The translations under genes were made by a program, and so were the position numbers. DNA of 21,485 nucleotides from Pseudomonadota bacterium (GTDB lineage Bacteria; Pseudomonadota; Gammaproteobacteria; Steroidobacterales; Steroidobacteraceae). The stretch covers positions 1 through 21,485 of the forward strand of contig QGUX01000013.1 of NCBI GenBank assembly GCA_003242275.1, in the 5' to 3' direction. The notes beneath the pieces were generated by a model that saw only the letters and a program-made list of their open reading frames with translations, made no database searches and had not been told where the DNA came from. Numbering within the stretch: position 1 is the stretch's first letter; every line of letters begins with the position of its first letter. Shown here one piece after another: positions 7,148-16,955 of this stretch.

Positions 7148-7416
7148 GCACGACTCCCGCCATCGAGGCGGCCTCTGACGTGGTGCTGGACGTGAACGTC
7201 ACGCTGGCGCTGGAAGTGGGCAGGGCCCGCATGGCCATCCGCGACTTCCTGCAGCTTGCGCCCGGTTCGGTCGTCGAGCTGGAGCGTCCGGCGGGGGACC
7301 CGCTGGATGTTTATGTCAATAACCGCCTGGTCGCCCGTGGCGAGGTGGTGATGGTCAACGACCGCTATGGAGTGCGCTTCACCGAGGCCATGGATACGGC
7401 CGGCGTGCAACGCTGA
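7144..7416 (+). CDS. fliN: Flagellar motor switch protein FliN
   Basis: C-ring base protein, 90 residues, with a SpoA (surface presentation of antigens) domain occupying nearly the whole chain. Visible blocks are LDVNVTLALEVGRARMAIRDFLQLAPGSVVEL (split over residues 16-47), DPLDVYVNNRLVARGEVVMVNDRYGVRFTE and a short tail. It is shorter than E. coli FliN (137 residues) because the N-terminal extension is nearly absent, but this is normal in many bacteria. It starts inside the fliM stop (ATGA). In the common arrangement fliO-P-Q-R follow; here cheY does, after 31 bases. Confidence 0.95.
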   Translation: MSTTPAIEAASDVVLDVNVTLALEVGRARMAIRDFLQLAPGSVVELERPAGDPLDVYVNNRLVARGEVVMVNDRYGVRFTEAMDTAGVQR

Positions 7417-7447
7417 ACGCCGCTAGACTGGAGGCCCAGGCAGCGAA

Positions 7448-7837
7448 ATGAGTGCCGCAGTGCGATTCCTCATCGTCGACGATTTCTCAACGATGCGCCG
7501 CATGGTGCGCAGCGTGCTCCACGACCTGGGCTACGACGACGTCGTCGAGGCCGATGACGGCAATGCTGCGCTGCCCATCCTGAAGCAGGGCACGGTCGAC
7601 TTCCTCGTCACCGACATGAACATGCCCGGCATGCCGGGCATCGAGCTGCTGAAGGCGGTGCGCTCGCATCCCGACCCGAAGGTGGCGAAGATGCCGGTGC
7701 TCCTCTTGACCGCCGAGAGCAAGCGCGAGCAGATCGTGGAGGCGGCCAAGGCCGGCGTGAACGGCTATGTCGTCAAGCCGTTCACGCCGCAGGTGCTCAA
7801 GGAGAAGATCGAGAAGATCCTCGCGGGCCGGAACTGA
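7448..7837 (+). CDS. cheY: Chemotaxis response regulator CheY
   Basis: Single receiver domain of 129 residues. The acidic pocket is D11-D12, the phosphoacceptor D56 lies in FLVTDMNMPGMPG, and T88 (LLLTAESK), Y107 (NGYVVKPF) and K110 complete the CheY set, including the rotating tyrosine that marks flagellar-type CheY. No output domain is present. It presumably binds the FliM peptide encoded 1.3 kb upstream. GGAGG at 7430-7434 is a candidate ribosome site, though rather far (13 bases) from the ATG. TAGACT at 7424-7429 resembles a -10 box without a clear -35. The kinase CheA, the phosphatase CheZ and the adaptors are not in the window, so partners must be encoded elsewhere. Placement after fliN is unlike the usual fliA-cheY-cheZ order. 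Confidence 0.95.
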   Translation: MSAAVRFLIVDDFSTMRRMVRSVLHDLGYDDVVEADDGNAALPILKQGTVDFLVTDMNMPGMPGIELLKAVRSHPDPKVAKMPVLLLTAESKREQIVEAAKAGVNGYVVKPFTPQVLKEKIEKILAGRN

Positions 7838-7851
7838 CCGGCCGGGGGAAT

Positions 7852-7871
7852 GCGGGGCGGTCCCGCCCCGC
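7852..7871. terminator. Bidirectional hairpin between cheY and the convergent small gene
   Basis: GCGGGGCGG, two bases (TC), then CCGCCCCGC form a perfect inverted repeat, giving about an 8-bp stem with a 4-base loop. It sits 14 bases after the cheY stop and 14 bases beyond the end of the opposing gene. There is no T-run on either strand, but position and symmetry suit a shared transcription end. Confidence 0.5.
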
Positions 7872-7885
7872 GGGCGGCAAGCCCT

Positions 7886-8173
7886 TCAGCCGCCGTTGGC
7901 GGCCTTGAACGCGCGAATCTCGGCGTTGAAGCGGTTGGCGATGCGGTCGAGTTCCGCCTGCGCCATCTGCACCCGCGCGGGATTGATCTCGCAGGCAAGG
8001 TATTCCTCGACCTTGCGCTTGTACTGGTCGATTTCCTTCTTCTTGGCCAGCATCGTGTCCTTCGATGCGGTCTTGCCGTCCGGGATCGACGTCGGCGGCG
8101 TGGGCGCCGTGCAGGCCAGGGCCGGTCCTGCGGCAAGGGTGCCGATCACGACAAGGGCGGGATTGAATTTCAT
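7886..8173 (-). CDS. Small secreted or lipid-anchored protein of unknown function
   Basis: Protein of 95 residues, convergent with cheY. The ATG at 8173 begins a clear signal peptide (KFNPALVVIGTLAAGPALA), so I prefer it to an ATG at 8197 that would bury the signal. Cleavage after A20 (A-L-A) leaves a mature chain starting with Cys21. A second cysteine is C61 in EEYLACE, so a disulfide is possible. The -3/-2 positions fit a lipobox only weakly. The mature part has a Pro-rich start with SIPDGKTAS and then charged helices that look coiled-coil (KKKEIDQYKRKVEEYL; QAELDRIANRFNAEI). The pattern C...IPDG...YLxC is familiar from small proteobacterial exported proteins without assigned function. No motif for activity is visible. 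Confidence 0.7.
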   Translation of the reverse strand: MKFNPALVVIGTLAAGPALACTAPTPPTSIPDGKTASKDTMLAKKKEIDQYKRKVEEYLACEINPARVQMAQAELDRIANRFNAEIRAFKAANGG

Positions 8174-8249
8174 CGCTCGAGACACTCCGCTTGGCAATCA
8201 TCCGGCCGCCCGCGCACCCCGGAGGGGGCACGCCGCGGCATTGCCCCCT

Positions 8250-8257
8250 TTATCGGG
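8250..8257 (-). promoter_or_regulatory. Possible sigma-28 -10 element for the small secreted protein
   Basis: Read on the - strand these bases are CCCGATAA, one base off the sigma-28 -10 consensus GCCGATAA. They lie about 76 bases before the ATG at 8173. The expected -35 (TAAAG/TCAAG) is only partly met (TGCAG, 15 bases upstream). The -10 match alone could be chance; control by FliA would make this small gene part of the motility regulon. Confidence 0.22.
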
Positions 8258-8366
8258 CATGAGGCGCTGCCGCTGCATGACGCAGGTCACGGTTATGCCA
8301 ATTCACGACCCGTCCTGGCCGGCCGGGTCGGGTTTGTGACCGGTGTCCGTTTATGTCGCGCGCGAC

Positions 8367-8382
8367 TGTGACGCATCTCATC
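8367..8382. promoter_or_regulatory. CRP-like site abutting the chemoreceptor promoter
   Basis: TGTGA, six bases (CGCATC), then TCATC matches eight of ten positions of TGTGA-N6-TCACA. It overlaps the first two bases of the sigma-28-like -35 element, so a bound regulator would compete with or contact polymerase. Weaker partial matches lie at 8276-8291 and 8335-8350 in the same gap. Confidence 0.3.
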
Positions 8383-8408
8383 AAGTTCCATGGCCCTCCG
8401 GCCTTTAA
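8381..8408 (+). promoter_or_regulatory. Sigma-28 (FliA) promoter for the chemoreceptor gene
   Basis: TCAAGTT at 8381-8387, then GCCTTTAA at 8401-8408. The spacing TCAAG-N15-GCC is close to that of TAAAGTTT-N11-GCCGATAA, and GCC and the T-A-A end are kept. It lies 90 bases before the ATG at 8499 and is a fitting promoter for a late flagellar gene, with fliA encoded in the same window. The rest of the 325-base gap at 8174-8498 holds only the CRP-like and -10-like sites listed. Confidence 0.5.
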
Positions 8409-8498
8409 CTTCACGCAGGCAAACCTGGCCGCAAGGCCGGCTTCCTGCGTGCCCCGCGGGCGCGGGCCGGAACAGAAGCCAACGGGAAAAACAGCAAG

Positions 8499-11297
8499 AT
8501 GTCGTTCAATCCGTTCAAGAAACTCAAGCTCGCCACCCAGCTTTACCTGCTCGTTGCCATCACGCTGGTGCTGGCCGGTGGCCTGATCGCGCACGCGATG
8601 ATGCAGGTCAGGGCGACGCAGGGCACGCTGAAGTTCACCATCGACAACCGCATGGGATCGGGGCGGGACATCCGCAACGTGATCGATGCGCTGGAGCTGG
8701 CCGAGCAGAAGGTGACGGCCGTGGTCGAGCGCGAGGAGACTCCCGCCCAGGCCGCTGCCGCCATCCGCGCCGAGATCGCCGACGCGCAGGCCGGCTGGGA
8801 CAACTACTTCCTGGCCCGCATGATTCCCGAGGAGCAGGCGCTGGCCGACGAGACCACGCCGCTGCTCGATGCCGCCTACCTTCGCATCGATCGGCTGGTC
8901 AGCCGCCTGGAGGCGGGGCAGGTCGACGGCCTCGTGCGCTGGACGCGCGAGGAGCTGCATCCGGCCATCGCCGCCGCGCGCGCCAACCTGCTGCAGCTCT
9001 CCGACATGCAGATGAAGGCCGCCAACATGGACCTGGAGGCCAACAAGGAAGCCTACGTCGCGGCACTGCGCGAGAGCATCCTCATGCTCACCGTCGGCGG
9101 CATGATCGCGCTGGCCGTGGCCTTCATGATCATCCGCAGCGCGCTGGCGCGCCTGGGCGCCGACCCGGCCGCCGCGGTCGCGGTTGCGCGCCGCATCGCC
9201 TCGGGCGACCTGACCTTCGAGATCGACGGGAAGCAGGGCGGTCCCGACAGCCTGATGGGCGCGCTGCGCCAGATGAAGGCGAGCCTGCTGCATTCGAAGC
9301 TCGACTACGAGGGCCAGCTCAAGGGCATCGCGCGCCTGCAGGGCGTGATCGAGACCACGCCGACAGGCGAGATCATCTGGGCCAACGATATCTACCTGAA
9401 GCTCCTCGGCTACACGCTGGAGGAGGTCAAGGGCCGCCACTACTCGATGTTCGTCGACAAGGAGATCGCCGAGGCGGAGATCTTCCGCCAGTTCTGGCAG
9501 TCGATGCAGAAGGGCGAGGTGCGCCAGAACGACTACCGCAAGCGCTGCAAGGACGGCAGCCACGTGTGGGTCAACGCCATCTTCAACCCCGTGTGCGACG
9601 CCAGCGGCAAGCCGTTCAAGGTGGTCGGCTACCTCTCCGACATCACCCGCCAGCGCGAGACCGCGCTGCTGAACGCCGCCTTCCGCGGCGCGCTCGACCA
9701 GCTCGACGCCAACGTGATGGTGGCCGACAACGAGCGGCGCATCATCTACGCCAACCCGGCGGCCAGGCGCCTGATGACCAACCTGCAGGAGCACTTCCGC
9801 AAGGACCTGCCGGGCTTCGACGCCAGCCAGCTGATGGGCATGAGCCTGGACAACCTGACGCGCAACCCCGCCGCACTGGCCGCGGACCTCGAGGGCCTGT
9901 CGGGCATCACCACGCGCCAGGAGGTCATCGGCGGGCGTACCATGAAGTCCATCGTCAGCCCGATGAAGGACGAGAACGGCCGCCGCCTCGGCACCGTGGT
10001 CGAGTGGTACGACCGCACGCAGGAGGTGGAGGACCTCGCCCGCCAGGCGCAGGTGCGCGAGCTGGAGAAGGCCACCGAGGCCGAGCTGCAGAAGATCATC
10101 GTCGCGGTCACCGACGGCGACCTGTCGAACCGCATCTCGCTGGAAGGCAAGCGCGGCTTCTTCGAGGTGCTGTCGCGGCAGATCAACGAGCTGGTCGACA
10201 CCATCGCCGTGGCGCTGAACGAGGTGCAGGGCATCGTGTCGGCCGCCAACGAGGGCGACCTGACGCGCCGCATCCAGACCGAGAACCGCGCGGGCCTGCT
10301 GGTGAAGCTGGGCAACGGCATCAACGAGCTGACCGAGAACATGGCGCGACTGGTGTCGCAGGTGAAGCGCGCGGCCGAGGAGGTCAGCCGCGGCGCCGAC
10401 GAGATCAGCCAGGGCAACGCCAACCTGTCGCAGCGCACCGAGGCGCAGGCCTCCTCGCTGGAGGAGACCGCCTCCTCGATGGAGGAGATGACCAGCACGG
10501 TCAAGCACAACGCCGACAATGCCGCGCAGGCCAACCAGCTCGCGGTGGAAGCGCGCGAGCGCGCGGCCAAGGGCGGCGAAGTGGTGGCCAAGGCCGTGCA
10601 GGCCATGACCGAGATCAACCAGTCCTCCAAGAAGATCGCCGACATCATCGGCGTGATCGACGAGATCGCCTTCCAGACCAACCTGCTGGCGCTCAATGCC
10701 GCGGTGGAGGCCGCGCGCGCCGGCGAGCAGGGCCGCGGCTTCGCGGTGGTGGCCTCCGAGGTGCGCAACCTCGCCAGCCGCTCGGCCACGGCCGCGAAGG
10801 AGATCAAGGCGCTGATCCAGGACAGCGTGCGCAAGGTGGACGAGGGCTCGACGCTGGTCACCCAGTCCGGCTCGACGCTGGAGCAGATCGTGGCCTCGGT
10901 GAAGCGCGTGTCCGACATCGTGGCCGAGATCGCCGCCGCCTCGGGCGAGCAGTCCGCGGGCATCGAGCAGGTCAACCGCGCGGTGATGCAGCTCGACGAA
11001 CTCACGCAGCAGAACGCGGCGCTGGTGGAGGAGGCCTCGGCGGCCAGCCTGTCGATGGCCGAGCAGGCGCGGCAGCTGAACGCCGCCATGCAGAAGTACA
11101 AGGTGGACCAGCGGCTGATGGCCGAGGCGCTGGCCGCGGCCCGGCCCACGGCCGAGCAGGTGGCCGCTGTCACCGCGCGCGAGCGCGAGCGCGAGCGGCG
11201 CCGCCCGGGACGCCCGTGGAGCAATGCGCCTGCGGCGACTGCGGCCACCCCGGCGGCCGCGACCGGCACCGACGACACCATCTGGAAGGAGTTCTAG
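8499..11297 (+). CDS. Methyl-accepting chemotaxis protein with two PAS domains and a C-terminal docking peptide
   Basis: Transmembrane chemoreceptor, 932 residues. In order: membrane helix about 13-33; periplasmic helical domain 34-190 (four-helix-bundle type); second helix about 192-213; HAMP-like segment to about 266; PAS1 about 278-388 ([38 protein letters not shown]), like the BdlA/Aer-type PAS that often bind heme or flavin; PAS2 about 395-510 ([19 protein letters not shown]); two further HAMP-like repeats about 530-620 ([18 protein letters not shown]); and a signalling domain about 620-850 with the hairpin tip [20 protein letters not shown]. Likely methylation sites lie around 648-663 and 838-848. 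A basic then Ala/Thr-rich linker leads to the terminal I-W-K-E-F, fitting the x-W-x-x-F docking pentapeptide for CheR/CheB. No Shine-Dalgarno stronger than AACGGGA is visible. The ligand cannot be deduced. Confidence 0.95.
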   Translation: MSFNPFKKLKLATQLYLLVAITLVLAGGLIAHAMMQVRATQGTLKFTIDNRMGSGRDIRNVIDALELAEQKVTAVVEREETPAQAAAAIRAEIADAQAGWDNYFLARMIPEEQALADETTPLLDAAYLRIDRLVSRLEAGQVDGLVRWTREELHPAIAAARANLLQLSDMQMKAANMDLEANKEAYVAALRESILMLTVGGMIALAVAFMIIRSALARLGADPAAAVAVARRIASGDLTFEIDGKQGGPDSLMGALRQMKASLLHSKLDYEGQLKGIARLQGVIETTPTGEIIWANDIYLKLLGYTLEEVKGRHYSMFVDKEIAEAEIFRQFWQSMQKGEVRQNDYRKRCKDGSHVWVNAIFNPVCDASGKPFKVVGYLSDITRQRETALLNAAFRGALDQLDANVMVADNERRIIYANPAARRLMTNLQEHFRKDLPGFDASQLMGMSLDNLTRNPAALAADLEGLSGITTRQEVIGGRTMKSIVSPMKDENGRRLGTVVEWYDRTQEVEDLARQAQVRELEKATEAELQKIIVAVTDGDLSNRISLEGKRGFFEVLSRQINELVDTIAVALNEVQGIVSAANEGDLTRRIQTENRAGLLVKLGNGINELTENMARLVSQVKRAAEEVSRGADEISQGNANLSQRTEAQASSLEETASSMEEMTSTVKHNADNAAQANQLAVEARERAAKGGEVVAKAVQAMTEINQSSKKIADIIGVIDEIAFQTNLLALNAAVEAARAGEQGRGFAVVASEVRNLASRSATAAKEIKALIQDSVRKVDEGSTLVTQSGSTLEQIVASVKRVSDIVAEIAAASGEQSAGIEQVNRAVMQLDELTQQNAALVEEASAASLSMAEQARQLNAAMQKYKVDQRLMAEALAAARPTAEQVAAVTARERERERRRPGRPWSNAPAATAATPAAATGTDDTIWKEF
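11177..11194 (+). repeat. Three tandem GCGCGA hexamers in the chemoreceptor linker
   Basis: Three exact GCGCGA units encode an alternating Arg-Glu stretch (RERERER) followed by Arg-Arg at about residues 894-902. It sits in the flexible linker between the signalling domain and the docking peptide. Copy-number change would alter linker length in steps of two residues without a frameshift. Confidence 0.5.
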
Positions 11298-11317
11298 TCT
11301 CCGCCTGACGCGATAGA

Positions 11318-11341
11318 CTCGCGGGTCATATGACCCGCGAG
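11318..11341. promoter_or_regulatory. 24-bp perfect palindrome centred on the agmatine deiminase start codon
   Basis: The half-site CTCGCGGGTCAT (11318-11329) is followed at once by its exact reverse complement (11330-11341). The second half begins with the ATG of the agmatine deiminase gene. As DNA it could be an operator for a dimeric regulator. As RNA it could fold into a hairpin of about 8-10 bp that hides the start codon, or end transcription from the chemoreceptor. It has no T-run. Confidence 0.6.
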
Positions 11342-12437
11342 CTCACGCGTACCCCCCGCGCCGACGGCTACTGGATGCCCGGCGAGTTCGAGCGCCACGC
11401 CGGCACGTGGATGCTGTGGCCCGAGCGCCCGGACAACTGGCGCGAGGGCGCCCGTCCCGGCCAGCGGGCCTTCGCGGCCGTGGCCGCAGCCATCGCCCGC
11501 TTCGAGCCCGTGACCGTCGGCGCCTCGCCGGCGCAGTGGGAGTACGCGCGCGCCGCCCTCGACCCGGCGGTGCGCGTGGTCGAGATCGCGAACAACGACG
11601 CGTGGATGCGCGATACCGGCCCCACCTTCGTGGTCAACGCCGCCGGCCGCCTGCGCGCCGTGGACTGGCGCTTCAACGCCTATGGCGGCTGCACCGCCGG
11701 CCTGTACTTCCCATGGGACCAGGACGACCTGATCGCCCGCAAGGTGGCCGAGATCGAGGGCGCGGACCGCTACCGCGCGCCGCTGGTCTGCGAGGGCGGC
11801 GCCATCCACACCGACGGCGAGGGCACGCTGCTGGTGACCGAGCAGACGCTGCTCGATCCGAATCGCAATCCGGGCCGGTCGAAGGCCGAGATCGAGAAGC
11901 TGCTGCTCGACTACACCGGCGCCGAGGCCGTGATCTGGCTGGGGCAGGGCGTGTACAACGACGAGACCGTGGGCCACGTGGACAACCTGGCCTGCTTCGC
12001 GCGTCCGGGCGAGGTGTGCCTGACCTGGACGGACAACGTGCGCGACCCGCAGTGGGAGATCTCCAGCGACGCGCTGGAGAGGTTGCATGCCGCGCGTGAT
12101 GCGCGCGGTCGGCGCCTGAAGGTGCACAAGCTGCCCATGCCCGGGCCGCTGAAGGTGACGGCGGCCGAGGCGGCCGGCGTGCTCGACCGCGGCGCGCACA
12201 AGCCGCGCCAGCCCGGCGAGCGGCTGGCGGCATCGTACGTGAATTTCTACCTGTGCAATGGCGGCCTGGTCATGCCGCTGCTGGACCCGCGCACCGATTC
12301 AAGGGTGGCGGCGAAGCTCAAACGCATCTTTCCGGAGCGCGAGGTGGTCGGCGTACCCGGGCGCGAGATCCTGCTGGGCGGCGGCAACATCCATTGCATC
12401 ACCCAGCAGGTGCCCGCACCCCGGGCGCGCGCCGCGG

Positions 12438-12463
<26 letters not shown>
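11330..12463 (+). CDS. aguA: Agmatine deiminase
   Basis: Hydrolyses agmatine to N-carbamoylputrescine and ammonia, the arginine-decarboxylase route to putrescine. It has 377 residues. Family blocks are [41 protein letters not shown] (residues 88-101), [28 protein letters not shown] and the catalytic cysteine C356 in [11 protein letters not shown]. Start: an in-frame stop at 11306 leaves the ATG at 11330 as the only start that keeps the conserved N-terminus. There is no Shine-Dalgarno sequence, and the ATG is the centre of a 24-bp palindrome. The 16-residue tail after ITQQV is Arg-rich and overlaps the convergent icd gene by 26 bases, which looks like read-on past the usual end. The partner N-carbamoylputrescine amidohydrolase (AguB) is not in the window. 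Confidence 0.94.
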
Positions 12464-14657
<2,194 letters not shown>

Positions 14658-14676
14658 GCGGGAAGCTTACCGTAAT

Positions 14677-14686
14677 GGATTATCCT
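14677..14686. promoter_or_regulatory. Shared divergent -10 region between icd and the patatin gene
   Basis: GGATTATCC (14677-14685) is a near-palindrome, so the same bases read GATAAT toward icd and TATCCT toward the patatin gene. The two -10 candidates overlap, which would make the promoters mutually exclusive. The whole 39-base gap holds little else, and neither direction has a clear -35. Confidence 0.35.
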
Positions 14687-14696
14687 TGACCTTCCC

Positions 14697-16937
14697 ATGC
14701 GGGCCCCGCTTTACAGAACGGTCGCGTTGTGGCTGGCGCTCGTGGCCGCGGCCGGCACCCTGCATGCCGGGGAAGCGCTTCCCGGGCCCGGGCGGGACCG
14801 TCCCCGCATCGGCCTGGTGCTCTCCGGCGGCGGCGCGCGGGGCGCGGCGCACGTCGGAGTGCTCAAGGTGCTGGAGGAACTGCGCGTGCCCATCGACGCC
14901 ATCGCCGGCACCAGCATGGGCGCGGTGGTCGGCGGGCTGTACGCCGCCGGCATGTCGGCGGCCGAGATCGAGCGCGAGCTGACCAGCATCGACTGGGAGG
15001 CCGCCTTCCGCGACCGCCCAGCCCGCTCGCTGCTGAACTTCCGCCGCCGCGCCGAGGACGCCGACTTCCTGGTGCAGCTGCCGCTGGGTTTCCGCGAGGG
15101 CCGCTTCTTCCTGCCCAACGGCCTGATCCAGGGGCAGAAGCTCTCGCAGATGCTGCGCGAGCTGACGCTGGGCGTGGCCGGAATCGACGACTTCGACGAG
15201 TTGCCCACGCCGTTCCGGGCCGTGGCCACGGACCTGGAGACCGGCGAGGCGGTGGTGATCGGCGAGGGCGACCTGGTCGGTGCGCTGCGCGCCAGCCTGT
15301 CGGTGCCGGGCATCTTCGCGCCGGTGGACCGTGACGGCCGGCTGCTGGTGGATGGCGGCATCGCCAACAACCTGCCCATCGACGTGGCGCGCGCCCTGGG
15401 CGTGGACCGGCTCATCGTGGTGGACGTGAGCCTGCCGCCGGCCTCGCGCGAGCGCCTGGCGTCGGTGGGCAACGTGACCAACCAGATGCTGACGCTGCTC
15501 CTGCGCAGGCAGTCCGAGCAGCAGCTCGGCTCGCTGCGGGAGGGCGACATCCTGGTCCGCCCGGATCTGGGCGATGCGTCCTCGTTCAACTTCACCCGCC
15601 TGGCCGGCATCGTGGAGGCGGGCCGGCGCACGGCGGTGGGAATGCGCGCGGACCTGCGCGGGCTCTCGCTCGATGCCGCGGAGTACGAAGCCTTCCGCGC
15701 CGCGCGGCGCGTGGAACCCATTGCCGTCGAGGTGCGTTCGGTCCGCGTCGACCCCGGCGCCGCGGACTTCGACTTCATCGCCCGTGAGCTGTTCGGCGAC
15801 CTCGCCGGCCGCGAGCTGGACGTGGAGACGCTGCGGCGGCGCATCGCCCGCCACTACGGCCAGGGGCACCTGGAGCTGCTCGACTACCGTCTCACCGGCA
15901 TCGAGAAACGTGACGGACGCGCCGCCGCCGACCTGTCCTTCATGGCCCGTCCCAACTCCTGGGGCCCGAATTACATCCGCGCGGGCCTCCGGCTGCAGGA
16001 CGACTTCGAGGGCAACACCAGCTTCGACGCGGCCGCGCGCGTGCTGCTCACCGAGCTGAACCGCTACGGCGCGGAATGGATCTGGGAAGGGCAGGTGGGC
16101 GGCAACCCGCGCATCGGCACCGACCTCTACCTGCCGTTCTCGCTGCGCCGGCGCTGGTTCCTGGAGCCGGGGGCGCTGTTCCAGGTGCGCAACGTGCCGC
16201 AGTACGACGGCGACAAGCAGGTGGGCGAGCTGCGCGTGCGCTCGCTGACCTATGGCGGCGCGCTGGGCCGCGAGATCGGCAATTCCGGCGAGATCCGCCT
16301 CGGTGGCCAGCGCACGCTGGGCGAATCGCGCGTGCGGCTGGGGCCGGAGACCACCGAGCCGGAGGATTTCCAGCACAACGAGCTGTTCGCGCGCTACCGC
16401 TTCGACAGCCGCGACAGCGCCTCCTTCGCGCGGCGCGGCCAGGCGGCCATGCTGGAGTGGCGCGGGCAGGTCTCCAACCGCCGCCTGGAGCGTGTGTCCG
16501 ATTCCATCCGCCTGGAGTGGCGGGGCCTGCGAAGCTGGGACCGCAACACGGTGATGGCCTGGGTATCGGCCGGTTCGCTGCTGGATGCGGGCTTCGCGGA
16601 CGAACGCAGCTACTTCCCGCTGGGCGGTTTCCTCGATCTTTCAGGCCTGCCGCGTGATTCGCAGGTCGGCCCGCACATGGCCATGGCGCGGCTGGTCTAC
16701 TACCGGCGCATCGGCAGCAGCGGCGAGCGTTTCCTCGACGTGCCGCTGTACGCCGGCGTGTCGGCCGAGCTGGGCAATGTATGGGAACGGCGCAGCGACA
16801 TCAGCTTCGCGAGCGCACGCAGGAACGGCAGCGTGTTCTTCGGCCTCGACAGCCCGCTGGGACCGGCCCTGTTCGCCGTCGGCTTCGACAGCCGCGGCAG
16901 CCACGCCTTCTACCTGTCGCTGGGCATCGGCTTCTGA
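14697..16937 (+). CDS. PlpD-like patatin phospholipase fused to POTRA and outer-membrane beta-barrel (type Vd)
   Basis: Exported protein of 746 residues. A signal peptide covers residues 1-24 (cleavage L-H-A/G). The patatin lipase domain spans about 36-240. It has the oxyanion loop SGGGARG (43-49), the nucleophile elbow G-T-S-M-G (Ser73) and the catalytic Asp219 in L-L-V-D-G-G, so the Ser-Asp dyad is intact. A POTRA-like segment follows at about 340-405, then a barrel of Tyr/Arg/Gly-rich amphipathic strands from about 420 to the end, closing on FYLSLGIGF. The terminal Phe is typical of Bam substrates. This order matches P. aeruginosa PlpD, type Vd autotransporters with phospholipase activity. 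Cleavage and release of the lipase cannot be seen. No Shine-Dalgarno sequence; TATCCT lies 10 bases before the ATG. Confidence 0.92.
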   Translation: MRAPLYRTVALWLALVAAAGTLHAGEALPGPGRDRPRIGLVLSGGGARGAAHVGVLKVLEELRVPIDAIAGTSMGAVVGGLYAAGMSAAEIERELTSIDWEAAFRDRPARSLLNFRRRAEDADFLVQLPLGFREGRFFLPNGLIQGQKLSQMLRELTLGVAGIDDFDELPTPFRAVATDLETGEAVVIGEGDLVGALRASLSVPGIFAPVDRDGRLLVDGGIANNLPIDVARALGVDRLIVVDVSLPPASRERLASVGNVTNQMLTLLLRRQSEQQLGSLREGDILVRPDLGDASSFNFTRLAGIVEAGRRTAVGMRADLRGLSLDAAEYEAFRAARRVEPIAVEVRSVRVDPGAADFDFIARELFGDLAGRELDVETLRRRIARHYGQGHLELLDYRLTGIEKRDGRAAADLSFMARPNSWGPNYIRAGLRLQDDFEGNTSFDAAARVLLTELNRYGAEWIWEGQVGGNPRIGTDLYLPFSLRRRWFLEPGALFQVRNVPQYDGDKQVGELRVRSLTYGGALGREIGNSGEIRLGGQRTLGESRVRLGPETTEPEDFQHNELFARYRFDSRDSASFARRGQAAMLEWRGQVSNRRLERVSDSIRLEWRGLRSWDRNTVMAWVSAGSLLDAGFADERSYFPLGGFLDLSGLPRDSQVGPHMAMARLVYYRRIGSSGERFLDVPLYAGVSAELGNVWERRSDISFASARRNGSVFFGLDSPLGPALFAVGFDSRGSHAFYLSLGIGF

Positions 16938-16948
16938 AGCGAAGCCGA
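16927..16948. terminator. Hairpin across the patatin stop codon
   Basis: TCGGCTTC (16927-16934) and its reverse complement GAAGCCGA (16941-16948) flank a 6-base loop containing the TGA stop. It lies just before the end of the convergent 90-residue gene. There is no T-run. It may end or protect both messages. Confidence 0.35.
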
Positions 16949-16955
16949 CCGGGGA

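Noticed and set aside
8192..8206. Sigma-54-like GG-N10-GC upstream of the chemoreceptor gene (+ strand)
   Set aside because: Only the GG/GC spacing and part of the -24 box match; five other defined positions differ, expected by chance in such DNA.
8250..10508. Open frame of 752 codons on the - strand through the chemoreceptor gene
   Set aside because: It is antisense to an unmistakable chemoreceptor. Its product is low-complexity His/Gln/Arg/Val-rich, the usual shadow in G+C-rich DNA.
8390..11308. Open frame of 972 codons on the + strand in a second phase over the chemoreceptor
   Set aside because: The translation is Arg/Gly/Pro-rich noise without domains; the chemoreceptor frame from 8499 carries all conserved motifs.
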